From Candidatus Fermentibacterota bacterium (GTDB lineage Bacteria > JAFGKV01): DNA of 50,662 nucleotides. Position 1 is the first letter of the stretch. The number at the start of each line of letters is the position of its first letter. The notes under the pieces were generated by a model. It ran no database searches and had not been told where the DNA came from. It saw nothing but the letters and a program-made list of their open reading frames with translations. The position numbers and the translations under genes were made by a program. This document shows positions 1-8,404 of the stretch, one piece after another. The stretch lies in NCBI GenBank assembly GCA_016928395.1, contig JAFGKV010000061.1, forward strand, positions 1 to 50,662. The letters are read 5' to 3'.

Positions 1-116
1 ACAGGAACCACGACGCGACACCCCTGGGGGTACTCGGGAGGATCGGAATCAAGACGGTAGCTGTAGGGCTTCCACGCAGGGATGGCCAGGAACACGTCGA
101 TAACCCGGGGAGGCAT
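1..116 (-). CDS. priA: primosomal protein N' (PriA), 5' end only
   Basis: An ATG at 116 opens a frame that runs off the window edge. The 38 visible residues begin MPPRVIDVFLAIP and continue through YSYRL to GCRVVVP. This matches the 3'-DNA-binding N-terminal domain of PriA, which typically reads as a hydrophobic strand, then F-x-Y, then GxRVxVPF. PriA is the helicase that reloads the replisome at stalled forks. The start lies four bases after the stop of the sensor kinase, so the two genes are probably translationally coupled at the end of the long minus-strand operon. The helicase domain is outside the window, so the assignment rests on the N-terminal pattern only. Confidence 0.6.
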   Translation of the reverse strand, partial: MPPRVIDVFLAIPAWKPYSYRLDSDPPEYPQGCRVVVP

Positions 117-120
117 GTGG

Positions 121-3100
121 TCAGGGCCCATCGGGTGCACCCGTTTCGCGGCGGGGCAATACTACCTCGACCCTGGTGCCTCCGGAAGAAGAGTTCGTGA
201 TCTCTATGCTGCCACCGTGCGCCGCGACCAATGACCGACAGATCGACAAGCCCAGCCCCGTTCCCCCGGGGCGACGGCTGAATCCCGGTTCGAACACTCT
301 GTCCTTGAGCTCGGGAGGAATCCCTGGTCCCGTGTCATCACACCGTATGACCGCAGCATCGCCCCGCCGGAGCACGGCGATCTCCACCGTTCCTCCCCCC
401 TCGACCGCCTTGACCGCATTGTCGATGATATTCACGCACACCGTCCTGAGCGCTTCAGTGTCGCCCAGAACCACCAGTTCGGGAACCCGGCATGCGAGAC
501 CCACCACGATTCCCTTGCTCTCATAGTAGCTGTAGTCGTGCACGCACTGCGCTACGATAGGGCACAGATTCACGTTCTGGAAGGTGCGACCCGTGGCCCG
601 GGTGAACGATGACAGTTCCTTGAGGATGCCCTCCATGCGCCCCGCCTGACGCTCGATCATCTCAGTCGCCCTCGAAAGCACCTCGGCGAATCCTGGCCTA
701 CCGTCCTCGAACGCGCGCCTGAGATGCTGGGCCGAGAGCTTGATGGGAGTCAGGGGGTTCTTTATCTCATGTGCAGCCTCACGAGCGAATTCGGCCCAGG
801 TAAGAAGCCGCTGCCGTTCCATCAGCTCGGTCGCCTCCTCCATTACCACGACAACGCCTGATGCATGCTCGCCGATGGGCGCAGCGCTCGCTTGCCAGAT
901 CCGACGATCCTCGGGCCGGGTCAATGTCTCCCGAACCGGTGCACCGCGCTCCATGACGCGCCGCACAATCCCCTCAAGCGGACCACCCGCCAGCGACCAT
1001 CGCGGCTGTCCAGGAGCGATCCACGGCAGTAGTGGCTGCACTGCCGAATTCGCCTCTTGCACGCTGAGGTGACGATCCGTCACCAGCACTCCGGCGGCAA
1101 TATGCTCGAGGACCGTCTCCAAATGCGCCTTCTCATGGGCCACCGCGGCAGTGGTCGTGGAGAGCCGTGCCGTCATATCGCTCAAGGCGCGGCTTAAATT
1201 CCCCAACTCACCGGAAAGCGCAGGCCACTGCGTCTCGGCATCCTCTCCCACTGAAGCTGCCCGGGCGGTCAAACGTGATATGGGTGTGCTCACCCAGCGC
1301 GCTACCATGGATGAGAGAATCACGGTACCGGTAACCAGCGGGAGCAGAATGCCCAAGGCCCACAACTCAAAGACCGCCCACTGTGACTGGAGATGCGTCG
1401 GGCGATCCAGTCGTACACCGATGATGAGACTCTCGCCCAGCAGATCATCGGCCACCGGCGCAAACGCCCACCGACGGTGCACCACCGGCATCTGCGCCGA
1501 GGATGCCAATGCGTGAAGCGCGGACGAGGGGAGCAACCGCGGTATCGCCCACGCTCGCGGTGACAGCACTGCCGCAATAGCCTCTCCCTTGCGCCATGCG
1601 ACAGCCGTCCAGTCCTGTGTAGCGCCCAAAACCGCGTGGAGCCCATGATCGATCGGCTTCCGCACCAGCAATGCGCCCTGGGCGTGGGGAACCAGCGCAT
1701 GCACCAGGGGCTGTACCCCCGCAATCCAGAACAGCGACCTGCCACCGGTTGCGACGCGCACTAGCCCGGGTGGCAGGATCTCTCCCTCAGGTGACGGTGG
1801 AAAAACCACCCCATCCAAACTGAAGAGGTCGAGCTGAAGACCGCTTGCGCGTGTCCGTTCCGTGGCAACGGGCGGCCCCACCTGCGATGCCAACTCCGCG
1901 GCCTGTCGTAACCCTTCGAGACGAAATGAACCAGCCACATCCCGCGCCTTTGCGGCCGTCTCCATTTGACGATCCCGATCCCGGGCGGCGCGTTCCAACG
2001 ATGGCGTCAGCGCGGCCAAGGAGAACACCGGCCCTACCCCCACGACCAGAAGTAATGGCAACAGACGATCCCGGTACCGGTAGAACGCATGCCGTGACGG
2101 GGTAACCCACAGCCGACCAAGGGCAATCACCCCGTTGGCGGCCAGACAGAGCATGCCCGAGAGCGCAAGAAACGATGCCGCCTGGGCCCAGAACGACGGC
2201 TTCGCCACTGACAGCTCCACCACATGGGGACCGTCAGCGAACTCCCGCTGGAAACGGAGGGTCTCTGCGGTTCCCTCCTTCCGTCCCCGCCAGCCCATCT
2301 CCGGCCCGCTTCCCTCCTGGAGGGAGAGCAGGCCTCGATCAGACAAGACAAGCGCCCCGGGCCACCGGGTACCATCAGCCAGGGTCCCGAAGTCACCCGT
2401 AGGAAGTGAGGAAAGCAGGTCGGCCATCAACGATACTGCGACGGTGCGATCGCCCTGGGTAACTGCCGCATTGATCACGGCCCGGGGGGGCGTCAGCATC
2501 TCGGTGACATCCTCCCACTCCATGACCCGCCCCTGCGCCGGCTCGATAGGCGCCACACGGTGCTGAAGACCGAACGAGAGCCGGTCGCGGACGAAACCTC
2601 GCTCATCGAGCACGGCCAGCTGACCGGTCACGGGGAACAGACGGAACGGCCCGCGCCGCCACAGCTCATAGAGATCTTCCCGTTCCGCTCTCCAGTGACG
2701 AAGGCTCTCTCTCGCCAGGAACTGAAACCAAGGTCGCTGGTCTGAGGCCAATCGATCCGCCAGCCTTTCAACCTCAATGCGATGCATCCCGGCCAGGAGC
2801 CCATGGGCCTGAGGCAGGAAGGCGAGGCATGCGACGATTACCACAGCCGTTGCCCGGGTGACCGGCCAAAGACCCTGGCGCCTGATCAGCATCACCGTTG
2901 CCAGCAGTAGGGCTGCGCTTGGTATCCAGGCCGCATCACGCATCGTGGCAAGAAGACCCACGGCCGAACCAAGACAGACCAAAGGAAGTGGCGCATGGGC
3001 CAAGAAGAATGCGAAGGCCACGAAGAGCGACACGCCCGAGGCGACAAGAGCCCACACTTCCGGCATGGTTGCTATGCGCTCCAGCGGGGCTACCGGTATG

Positions 3101-4065
3101 GTGCAATAGGGCGCGGCACTCCTCCACAGCCATAGCAGCACTGATGCGGCACTACACGCCCCGACCGTTGCTGCGCCCACGAGGGGAACGCGCCATCGGC
3201 CGAAACCCTTCCCGTCTCGCAGCAGGCTCGCCAAAAGAAGAACGCTGAGGGAGCTGGCCAGAGCATCGCCCGGGCTGTGGAACAGAAAGAGAGGCGCCGC
3301 AAACACGTCTGGCATGAACAGGGCGCCTGCGGGCTGGGCCAGGGTCAGACCAATGCGGGCCGCCAGGATGGTCAGGGAGGCCAGCGCCCAACGCTTCTGT
3401 GCGCCAAGCCCGAGAATCTCAGCCATGAGTAACAGCACCAGAGGATACAGCGCCCATGGGCCAAAGAATCGAATTCCGCGGGGGGCATAGATCGACTCGT
3501 GAGTGCTGCCCTCGCCCAGATGCATGACGGTATCGACTCTGGCGGACAGGGCCACCGGCGCCAACGCGACAAGGAGTAGGTCCTGCAGAGAGTCCGCGCG
3601 CATGAGATAGCAGCCATCGCGGGCGGCCACCGCCCATCTACCGGGGAGGGGCGTACTCCATGACCGGGGGACCTCTCCTGCCCAGGCCACCGGGCCGTCG
3701 GCCCCGAGCAGGACAGCCCCGGTTCCCGGGAACGCCGACGTCACCGAATCCAGCACACTGCGACTTGAAGCGAAGCTAGGGCTGAATTCCTTGTCTACCA
3801 AGGTCTCAAGCGCCGCCGCCACTTCATTGATCCTGTGCTCGGCCGCCGCAAGATCGTGTCTGAGTCGAGCGGATGATCCGAGCCGCTCAACCGCGTGGGT
3901 TGCGGCCAAGAGCCCCAAAAGAACACAGGCAACCCGCATTCCCCGGGAACCAGCGCAACGGGCTCCGATGAGCGACAGGATCCATGGCAGCGGCAGAAGC
4001 CACTGGTAGATGGGTTCTGTACCTGCGGTGAGAGATAGGGCGGCGGCGACGAGGAGACCTGCCAC
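121..4065 (-). CDS. large NtrY-like multi-TM sensor histidine kinase
   Basis: A 1314-residue membrane sensor kinase. The N-terminal half has two helices, a coiled extracytoplasmic sensor-like segment, then a run of about eight hydrophobic helices (about residues 200-420), a second extracytoplasmic segment and another helix. HAMP, a short PAS domain, HisKA and HATPase_c follow. The phospho-acceptor His is about residue 1099 in AREAAHEIKNPLTP, a sequence very close to NtrY. The N box is near 1212-1216, DTGPGI near 1244 and GTGLGL near 1268. It should autophosphorylate and pass phosphate to a response regulator, but none is encoded in the window. The start is a GTG at 4065, seven bases after the upstream stop. 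The length is far above the usual 450-750 residues because of the polytopic sensor half. The signal sensed is unknown; co-transcription with five membrane genes suggests an envelope cue. Confidence 0.9.
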   Translation of the reverse strand: MAGLLVAAALSLTAGTEPIYQWLLPLPWILSLIGARCAGSRGMRVACVLLGLLAATHAVERLGSSARLRHDLAAAEHRINEVAAALETLVDKEFSPSFASSRSVLDSVTSAFPGTGAVLLGADGPVAWAGEVPRSWSTPLPGRWAVAARDGCYLMRADSLQDLLLVALAPVALSARVDTVMHLGEGSTHESIYAPRGIRFFGPWALYPLVLLLMAEILGLGAQKRWALASLTILAARIGLTLAQPAGALFMPDVFAAPLFLFHSPGDALASSLSVLLLASLLRDGKGFGRWRVPLVGAATVGACSAASVLLWLWRSAAPYCTIPVAPLERIATMPEVWALVASGVSLFVAFAFFLAHAPLPLVCLGSAVGLLATMRDAAWIPSAALLLATVMLIRRQGLWPVTRATAVVIVACLAFLPQAHGLLAGMHRIEVERLADRLASDQRPWFQFLARESLRHWRAEREDLYELWRRGPFRLFPVTGQLAVLDERGFVRDRLSFGLQHRVAPIEPAQGRVMEWEDVTEMLTPPRAVINAAVTQGDRTVAVSLMADLLSSLPTGDFGTLADGTRWPGALVLSDRGLLSLQEGSGPEMGWRGRKEGTAETLRFQREFADGPHVVELSVAKPSFWAQAASFLALSGMLCLAANGVIALGRLWVTPSRHAFYRYRDRLLPLLLVVGVGPVFSLAALTPSLERAARDRDRQMETAAKARDVAGSFRLEGLRQAAELASQVGPPVATERTRASGLQLDLFSLDGVVFPPSPEGEILPPGLVRVATGGRSLFWIAGVQPLVHALVPHAQGALLVRKPIDHGLHAVLGATQDWTAVAWRKGEAIAAVLSPRAWAIPRLLPSSALHALASSAQMPVVHRRWAFAPVADDLLGESLIIGVRLDRPTHLQSQWAVFELWALGILLPLVTGTVILSSMVARWVSTPISRLTARAASVGEDAETQWPALSGELGNLSRALSDMTARLSTTTAAVAHEKAHLETVLEHIAAGVLVTDRHLSVQEANSAVQPLLPWIAPGQPRWSLAGGPLEGIVRRVMERGAPVRETLTRPEDRRIWQASAAPIGEHASGVVVVMEEATELMERQRLLTWAEFAREAAHEIKNPLTPIKLSAQHLRRAFEDGRPGFAEVLSRATEMIERQAGRMEGILKELSSFTRATGRTFQNVNLCPIVAQCVHDYSYYESKGIVVGLACRVPELVVLGDTEALRTVCVNIIDNAVKAVEGGGTVEIAVLRRGDAAVIRCDDTGPGIPPELKDRVFEPGFSRRPGGTGLGLSICRSLVAAHGGSIEITNSSSGGTRVEVVLPRRETGAPDGP

Positions 4066-4071
4066 GCCGGA

Positions 4072-4686
4072 TCAATTAACCAGGTGGAGCCAATCCCTCA
4101 GGAGGAAAAGAAACCTGCCGATAAGAAGAGTGATTCTGCTCATCGCGGCGTACCCGAAGGACGCACCAAAAGAGATCATGAGCGTATAGAGCCCTGTGAT
4201 GGCGGCCAGGCCGCGGATGCCCCGAGGCTCCCTGGTGAATGAGAAATACGCCATGGTGGAAAGCACACACACCGCAATGACCAGCGAGTCAAACCCAGCA
4301 TCGGAAGAAAGCCCGACGGGCACCATGGTCGCCCTCATCTGCTCCAGGATCAGATTCTGCACGAGGCCGGGCACCGCAAAGCCCGCCGCGATGGCTGCAG
4401 CGATGGTGACACCAAGGGTTCCCAGAGCATTCCGGCGGAGCGCCGTAAAGGCAATGCCCGCCATGAGCGGCAGAGCCAGGAGTACTGCTGCCATGTCCCC
4501 AGGATGCCTCGCGGCAGCCACGAGGCGTGGAAGCATGCCATTGAACACGATTGTCACCAGGGCATAGCCCGCAGCCATCCCGAGCCCGACATGCTCTATG
4601 CATCGGAACACAGGGTTCTCCCGATACAGGATGGAGAACACGCCTAGGGTCAGGAGAGCAGGAACCAGCAATGCGGGATCGAGCAT
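4072..4686 (-). CDS. uncharacterised polytopic membrane protein
   Basis: A 204-residue protein that is mostly hydrophobic, with about six predicted membrane helices. It begins MLDPALLVPALLTLGVFS and ends with a basic and aromatic tail (FLLRDWLHLVN). I recognise no family motif. A frame 16 codons longer exists, but the ATG at 4686 is preferred because it follows the TAG of the upstream gene (4690-4688) by one base, matching the spacing elsewhere in this operon. It is the fifth of five consecutive uncharacterised membrane genes and lies just before the sensor kinase. A shared membrane complex is likely from this packing, but no biochemical role can be read from the sequence. Confidence 0.75.
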   Translation of the reverse strand: MLDPALLVPALLTLGVFSILYRENPVFRCIEHVGLGMAAGYALVTIVFNGMLPRLVAAARHPGDMAAVLLALPLMAGIAFTALRRNALGTLGVTIAAAIAAGFAVPGLVQNLILEQMRATMVPVGLSSDAGFDSLVIAVCVLSTMAYFSFTREPRGIRGLAAITGLYTLMISFGASFGYAAMSRITLLIGRFLFLLRDWLHLVN

Positions 4687-4687
4687 C

Positions 4688-5533
4688 CTAGTAAGGTGTC
4701 CTTTCAAGCCACCGTGCCGCGAAGAACGAGGCATTGCCCACTACGATCAACAGAACAAGAAGAACATGGGCTGTGGACTGGGCAGACAGCGCCCGGAGGG
4801 CCTCCGCTGGACGCCCCGCCAACTGCTCATACTCCGCAGCGCCCCGCAACCCGGCGATGAGCCCGGTGATAGTCCGCGCATCGATGAAGCTCTGGAAGGT
4901 TGGCCCAATACCGCCTCCGAGCCCTACGATGATTGGGGCATGGAACCGCCCGGTCCCATAGATCACCCAGTCTTGGGCGGTAGTGCCGGATGCGATCACT
5001 GCAACGAGCTGATAATCCGCGTATCCCGACAGCGAGGAAGACAAAGGAAGATCGCTCAACGAGTTGCCTCTATGATCCCGCGGAAACACCGCATAGGGGG
5101 CCGTTGCCAGGGAGATGATGACTCCGGGTGCCGAGGGGCGGTACCCGAGAAACACCCAATCGGTGCCGTAGGTCTTGCCGCTGGCCGCAGCCAGTTCGGC
5201 GATAGTCTCCTCGACCAGCCCGACCCCCTGCGCATCAAAACAGCTAACCACCATCCGCGCATTGCGTGAGAACACCTCTTCCACCAAGGTCACGACCATG
5301 GGTTCCAGCTCGAAGGCCGTGCCGGCATTGTATTCCACCGCCAGGAGTACGGTCTCCCCCTCCGCCAGTTGCGCGATCGCACGGTGGAAACTCTGGCTCT
5401 CCTCGGCAGGTATGAGCCGTGTGGTGGAGGCTGCCAAAAGCGGTAGTGCCACGGCACACGCAACGAGTAGATAGATGATCCTCCGGTCGATCCGTGACAG
5501 CGATGCCAGTAGACCAAGATAGCTGATCCTCAT
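4688..5533 (-). CDS. membrane-anchored alpha/beta domain protein, DUF6754-like
   Basis: A 281-residue protein with one N-terminal helix (about residues 18-36), a globular alpha/beta domain of about 190 residues and a C-terminal helix (about 255-275) with a basic end. The ATG at 5533 overlaps the TGA of the upstream gene (ATGA), which supports this start over a longer frame. The globular part includes VAVIASGTTAQDW and GLGGGIGPTF, glycine-rich turns like those in the FN3 protein two genes upstream. The two proteins may share a domain, but this is by-eye similarity only. The enzymatic or structural role is unknown. It could be a scaffold or ligand-binding subunit of the complex encoded by this operon. 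Confidence 0.75.
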   Translation of the reverse strand: MRISYLGLLASLSRIDRRIIYLLVACAVALPLLAASTTRLIPAEESQSFHRAIAQLAEGETVLLAVEYNAGTAFELEPMVVTLVEEVFSRNARMVVSCFDAQGVGLVEETIAELAAASGKTYGTDWVFLGYRPSAPGVIISLATAPYAVFPRDHRGNSLSDLPLSSSLSGYADYQLVAVIASGTTAQDWVIYGTGRFHAPIIVGLGGGIGPTFQSFIDARTITGLIAGLRGAAEYEQLAGRPAEALRALSAQSTAHVLLVLLIVVGNASFFAARWLERTPY

Positions 5534-6153
5534 GATCGCCCTCCGCCGGATGGCCCCTGGACGCCGAGAATCACGCGAAACGCGGTAGCGACAGCAGCAA
5601 GGCCCATGCCGATCCACAAACCGCGGGTGGCGGCGACATTGGGACCGCGGATGATCCACGTGGCGAAAACTGAGATCCTTGGGATCATCTGCTCTCCCAG
5701 CGGGATCCTGGCCAGAAGCACCACAAGTGCCGATATGAGGAGTATGGTGGCCGGCGCCGAGGTGAGCCGGAAGCTACGAAACACTGCGGAGGCCATGTAG
5801 AATGCCAGCAAACTCAACATCGAGGCCTGGATCGGCTGCAAGACTGACCCGTAGAGCGCTCCAAAGGCGGTGGCTGCGGTGGTGCCAAAGAGACCCGCAA
5901 TCAGCATGGCGGCCATGCTGCCCAGCATCAGCATCGGGTAGATCCGCTGCGAGAGGGAACCGGAGCGGACACGGGCCAGCTGTCTGCGGATCAGCGCTAG
6001 TATGCCCGCCACCAGCGCCGCCGCCTGCAGGAGAACCAGCCAGTCGACCAATCTGGCCTCCACCCATTGACCTGCCTGATGGGGCACAAAGTAGACCAGA
6101 ATGGCGGCCCCACCGAGGAGGATAGCCAGCGGACGAGTCAGGGCGCGGAGCAT
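5530..6153 (-). CDS. uncharacterised polytopic membrane protein
   Basis: A 207-residue integral membrane protein with about five hydrophobic segments, a basic loop after helix 2 (RRQLARVRSG) and a Gly/Ser-rich C-terminus. Its ATG at 6153 directly follows the TAG of the FN3 gene (TAGATG), and its stop overlaps the next ATG. Production is therefore almost certainly coupled to its neighbours. No transporter or enzyme motif is visible. The absence of conserved charged residues inside helices argues weakly against a solute transporter and fits a structural subunit. No family was recognised. Confidence 0.75.
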   Translation of the reverse strand: MLRALTRPLAILLGGAAILVYFVPHQAGQWVEARLVDWLVLLQAAALVAGILALIRRQLARVRSGSLSQRIYPMLMLGSMAAMLIAGLFGTTAATAFGALYGSVLQPIQASMLSLLAFYMASAVFRSFRLTSAPATILLISALVVLLARIPLGEQMIPRISVFATWIIRGPNVAATRGLWIGMGLAAVATAFRVILGVQGPSGGGRS

Positions 6154-7326
6154 CTACTCCCCGCCCGTGGAGAAAAGCCTGACATACCAACTCACTCCCA
6201 GCTTTGCTGCTGCCACCCCCACTAGAATGAGTATCCACACCAGCAGCTTGAGCCTGTCCTGCACGAGACCCGCCGCCCGGCAGCCGCCGGGGGCGAGAAC
6301 AGGGCCGGCGAGCAAAATCTCCTCCCCGATGAGGGTTAGATCACATGTTGCCACGAGAAACGGCGTCTCCCCGATGTCCGTCGTCCCCGCCACTGCAACA
6401 CCGCCGCTTCGACTGAGTGCTTCAGAGAGCAAGAATGCCTCGGCACCCATCCCCCCCACCACCACTCCGACTCCAGGCCTCTGTCGCAAAGCCTCGCCGG
6501 TGAACGAGAGACTGAATATCAGGGGATCAGGACTGAGGAAATCCGGCGTGTGGCGAGGCAGAAGCTCCGAGGCCAGGGCGTGCGCCATGGGATCCGACGT
6601 ATAGACGATCGGGTCTCCAGTTTCACGTTCTCCGAGGCGAAGCACCTGTTCCAGAAGCGTCAGGGACGCGATCGTTCCCATGTCGCCGAACCCCGCGGTA
6701 CCGGGAATGTAGACGGTTGGGCCCTGATGGCGGCGACTCAGTATCTCAGTCAGAGTGCGCGCCGCTGGAAGCAGCCACTCCTGCTCGTCCGGGAGCCTCC
6801 TGGTAACCAAGAGCACCAGCAGGATAACCATGATGCCACCCATGACGGATAGCCGATTCGTGTCCAGCCACTGGCTCTTGCTCAGTGCAGCCTGACTCAC
6901 TCTGGAATCGGAATGAGATCCGCTCTGAGAGTTTGTGCGAACGACGTAGTAGTAAGGCGTCCCCCGAAACGCCGTACGGTCGCGAAACCGATCGGTGCCG
7001 GGACCGAGAGTCACCAAGGAAAGGAACGGACCCTCCGGCGACTCTGCACGAAGCACCTCATACCCACCGACAGTCGCTTTTCCCAACCCTTCGTCCAGTG
7101 AAGGCGTCCAGAAGAGATCAATGACGCCACCGGCATCATTGGGGGCATCGAGTACTACAAGACTCTCCACGGGGTTCGGCGCGAGCGTATCGGAGGGAAA
7201 ATCGGCGGTCGCGGCAGCGGGCATCTGGGTGGTGGCGTTGAGTGAGTCAACAGGAGACGCCATGTCGAAGGGCTGGCTGGCTATGACCGAAGGCAATAGA
7301 ACCCAGACCAGTGCGATCCGTGTCAT
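6154..7326 (-). CDS. FN3-domain membrane protein with DUF6754-like cytoplasmic domain
   Basis: A 390-residue protein. A signal peptide (first about 17 residues) is followed by a linker and a fibronectin type III domain (about 55-150; FWTPS, YEVLRAE, PYYYVVRT strands), a membrane helix (about 160-180), a cytoplasmic alpha/beta domain (about 185-355) with GTAGFGDMGT, VVVGGMGAEA and VAGTTDIGETP, and a C-terminal helix (about 362-385). From memory this resembles proteins annotated as FN3 plus DUF6754 in FCB and candidate-phylum genomes. Function is unknown. The layout, with an extracytoplasmic adhesion-type domain joined to a nucleotide-fold-like cytoplasmic domain, suggests transmembrane signalling or assembly. 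The start overlaps the upstream stop by four bases (ATGA). Confidence 0.8.
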   Translation of the reverse strand: MTRIALVWVLLPSVIASQPFDMASPVDSLNATTQMPAAATADFPSDTLAPNPVESLVVLDAPNDAGGVIDLFWTPSLDEGLGKATVGGYEVLRAESPEGPFLSLVTLGPGTDRFRDRTAFRGTPYYYVVRTNSQSGSHSDSRVSQAALSKSQWLDTNRLSVMGGIMVILLVLLVTRRLPDEQEWLLPAARTLTEILSRRHQGPTVYIPGTAGFGDMGTIASLTLLEQVLRLGERETGDPIVYTSDPMAHALASELLPRHTPDFLSPDPLIFSLSFTGEALRQRPGVGVVVGGMGAEAFLLSEALSRSGGVAVAGTTDIGETPFLVATCDLTLIGEEILLAGPVLAPGGCRAAGLVQDRLKLLVWILILVGVAAAKLGVSWYVRLFSTGGE

Positions 7327-8030
7327 GCCTCGACCCGATCCACGTGGCGTTTTGTCTTGTATACCTTCGCCATGATGCGCATCACATCCTCGTCACCGAG
7401 TGCCAGGACGGTCTGAAGCTTCCTGAAGCTCATCTTCTCCCTGTCGGTGAGCTTCTGATGACTGCTTGAGACTCGGTACCGATCGAGATAGGTCTGGCGG
7501 GCCACTGAGCGGGCAAGCCGGTCACCGATCCCGAACGCCTTGGTCAGTCGAACGACATCGTCACGAGAGACGTTGTCTATATAGGCGGAGCTGGTCATAC
7601 GATCAAGCCTGCCTGCATAATCAAAGAGCTTCTGATGCCTAGAGAGTCCCCAGTATACAGCGGCAGTGGCGGCAACACCGCACACGAGAACGAGGAGAAC
7701 ATACACCCAATCCCGCGAGGCCGATGTCGGTTCGGCGGGCTCGGTGGGCCCACCGGTGGTCGGCGGGACAACGTGCTCCAACGTCACGAGGTCTTTGAAG
7801 ATCCAGCCCATGGTCCGCTCGTCGATCCTTACGCGAACCCACTGGCCCTCCATCTCCAGCACGTCGAACGCCTCTCCTTCAAACACCCGGCGCAACACGG
7901 CGCTCGATGTGCTCGGCTCTGTACGAACATTTGCCCAGCGCCGGGCAACCAAAGCTTTCCCCGCGCCGGATTCCTGAGCCTGCATAAGGGAGGCAACGAG
8001 CAAGACCACAACGATGCAGAATCGCCGCAC
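7323..8030 (-). CDS. SH3-domain single-pass membrane protein, first gene of the operon
   Basis: A 235-residue protein. An N-terminal signal peptide ends near QAQES, then comes a bacterial SH3 domain (about 24-90; ANVRTEPS, GEAFDVLEMEGQWVRV, GWIFK), a membrane helix (about 108-128) and a basic helical cytoplasmic tail rich in RLxK and DREKMSFRKLQ. The frame is open to 8162, but the GTG at 8030 has AGGAGG upstream and gives a clean signal peptide. SH3b domains usually bind peptidoglycan stem peptides or protein ligands, so the protein may link the wall to the cytoplasmic side. It is promoter-proximal in the seven-gene operon. The exact function is unknown. Confidence 0.8.
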   Translation of the reverse strand: MRRFCIVVVLLVASLMQAQESGAGKALVARRWANVRTEPSTSSAVLRRVFEGEAFDVLEMEGQWVRVRIDERTMGWIFKDLVTLEHVVPPTTGGPTEPAEPTSASRDWVYVLLVLVCGVAATAAVYWGLSRHQKLFDYAGRLDRMTSSAYIDNVSRDDVVRLTKAFGIGDRLARSVARQTYLDRYRVSSSHQKLTDREKMSFRKLQTVLALGDEDVMRIMAKVYKTKRHVDRVEA

Positions 8031-8404
8031 GGACGGAGGTTCCTCCTCAAAAGCGAAGAAGATGCGATTCGGGAAAGGGAAGTAAGAAACCCAATCTCCC
8101 GTGGAAGGCAACCGTTTCACCGGACAACTGCCCGGGGCGCCTGATTCCCGAAGGGGAAACAAGCCGGCCCGAGAAGTGCGTCAGTCAACCGTCATCGCAG
8201 AACTACCCCCAGCGTGCGGAATGAGTCTACGTGCTCCAAGGGGAGGAGTCGCGAATAGGGGCGCACCCCCGTACCTGTTCCTTCGCACGCCGGTGTTCAC
8301 CGACGCGACCCATCGGATGGCCGCGAATGGAACTTCCCCGGACGCGCCGGCTGCCTATATTGGCTCGCTCGATCCAAAACAGGACACTATGTGTGGAGGA
8401 CATT
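8031..8404. promoter_or_regulatory. divergent intergenic region between the membrane operon and aspS
   Basis: About 370 bases separate the first minus-strand gene from aspS, so promoters for both must lie here. A TATATT hexamer at 8356-8361 is a possible -10 element for aspS, but I find no convincing -35 at the right distance. GGAGG at 8395-8399 is the aspS ribosome binding site. No confident promoter is seen for the minus strand. Confidence 0.4.
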
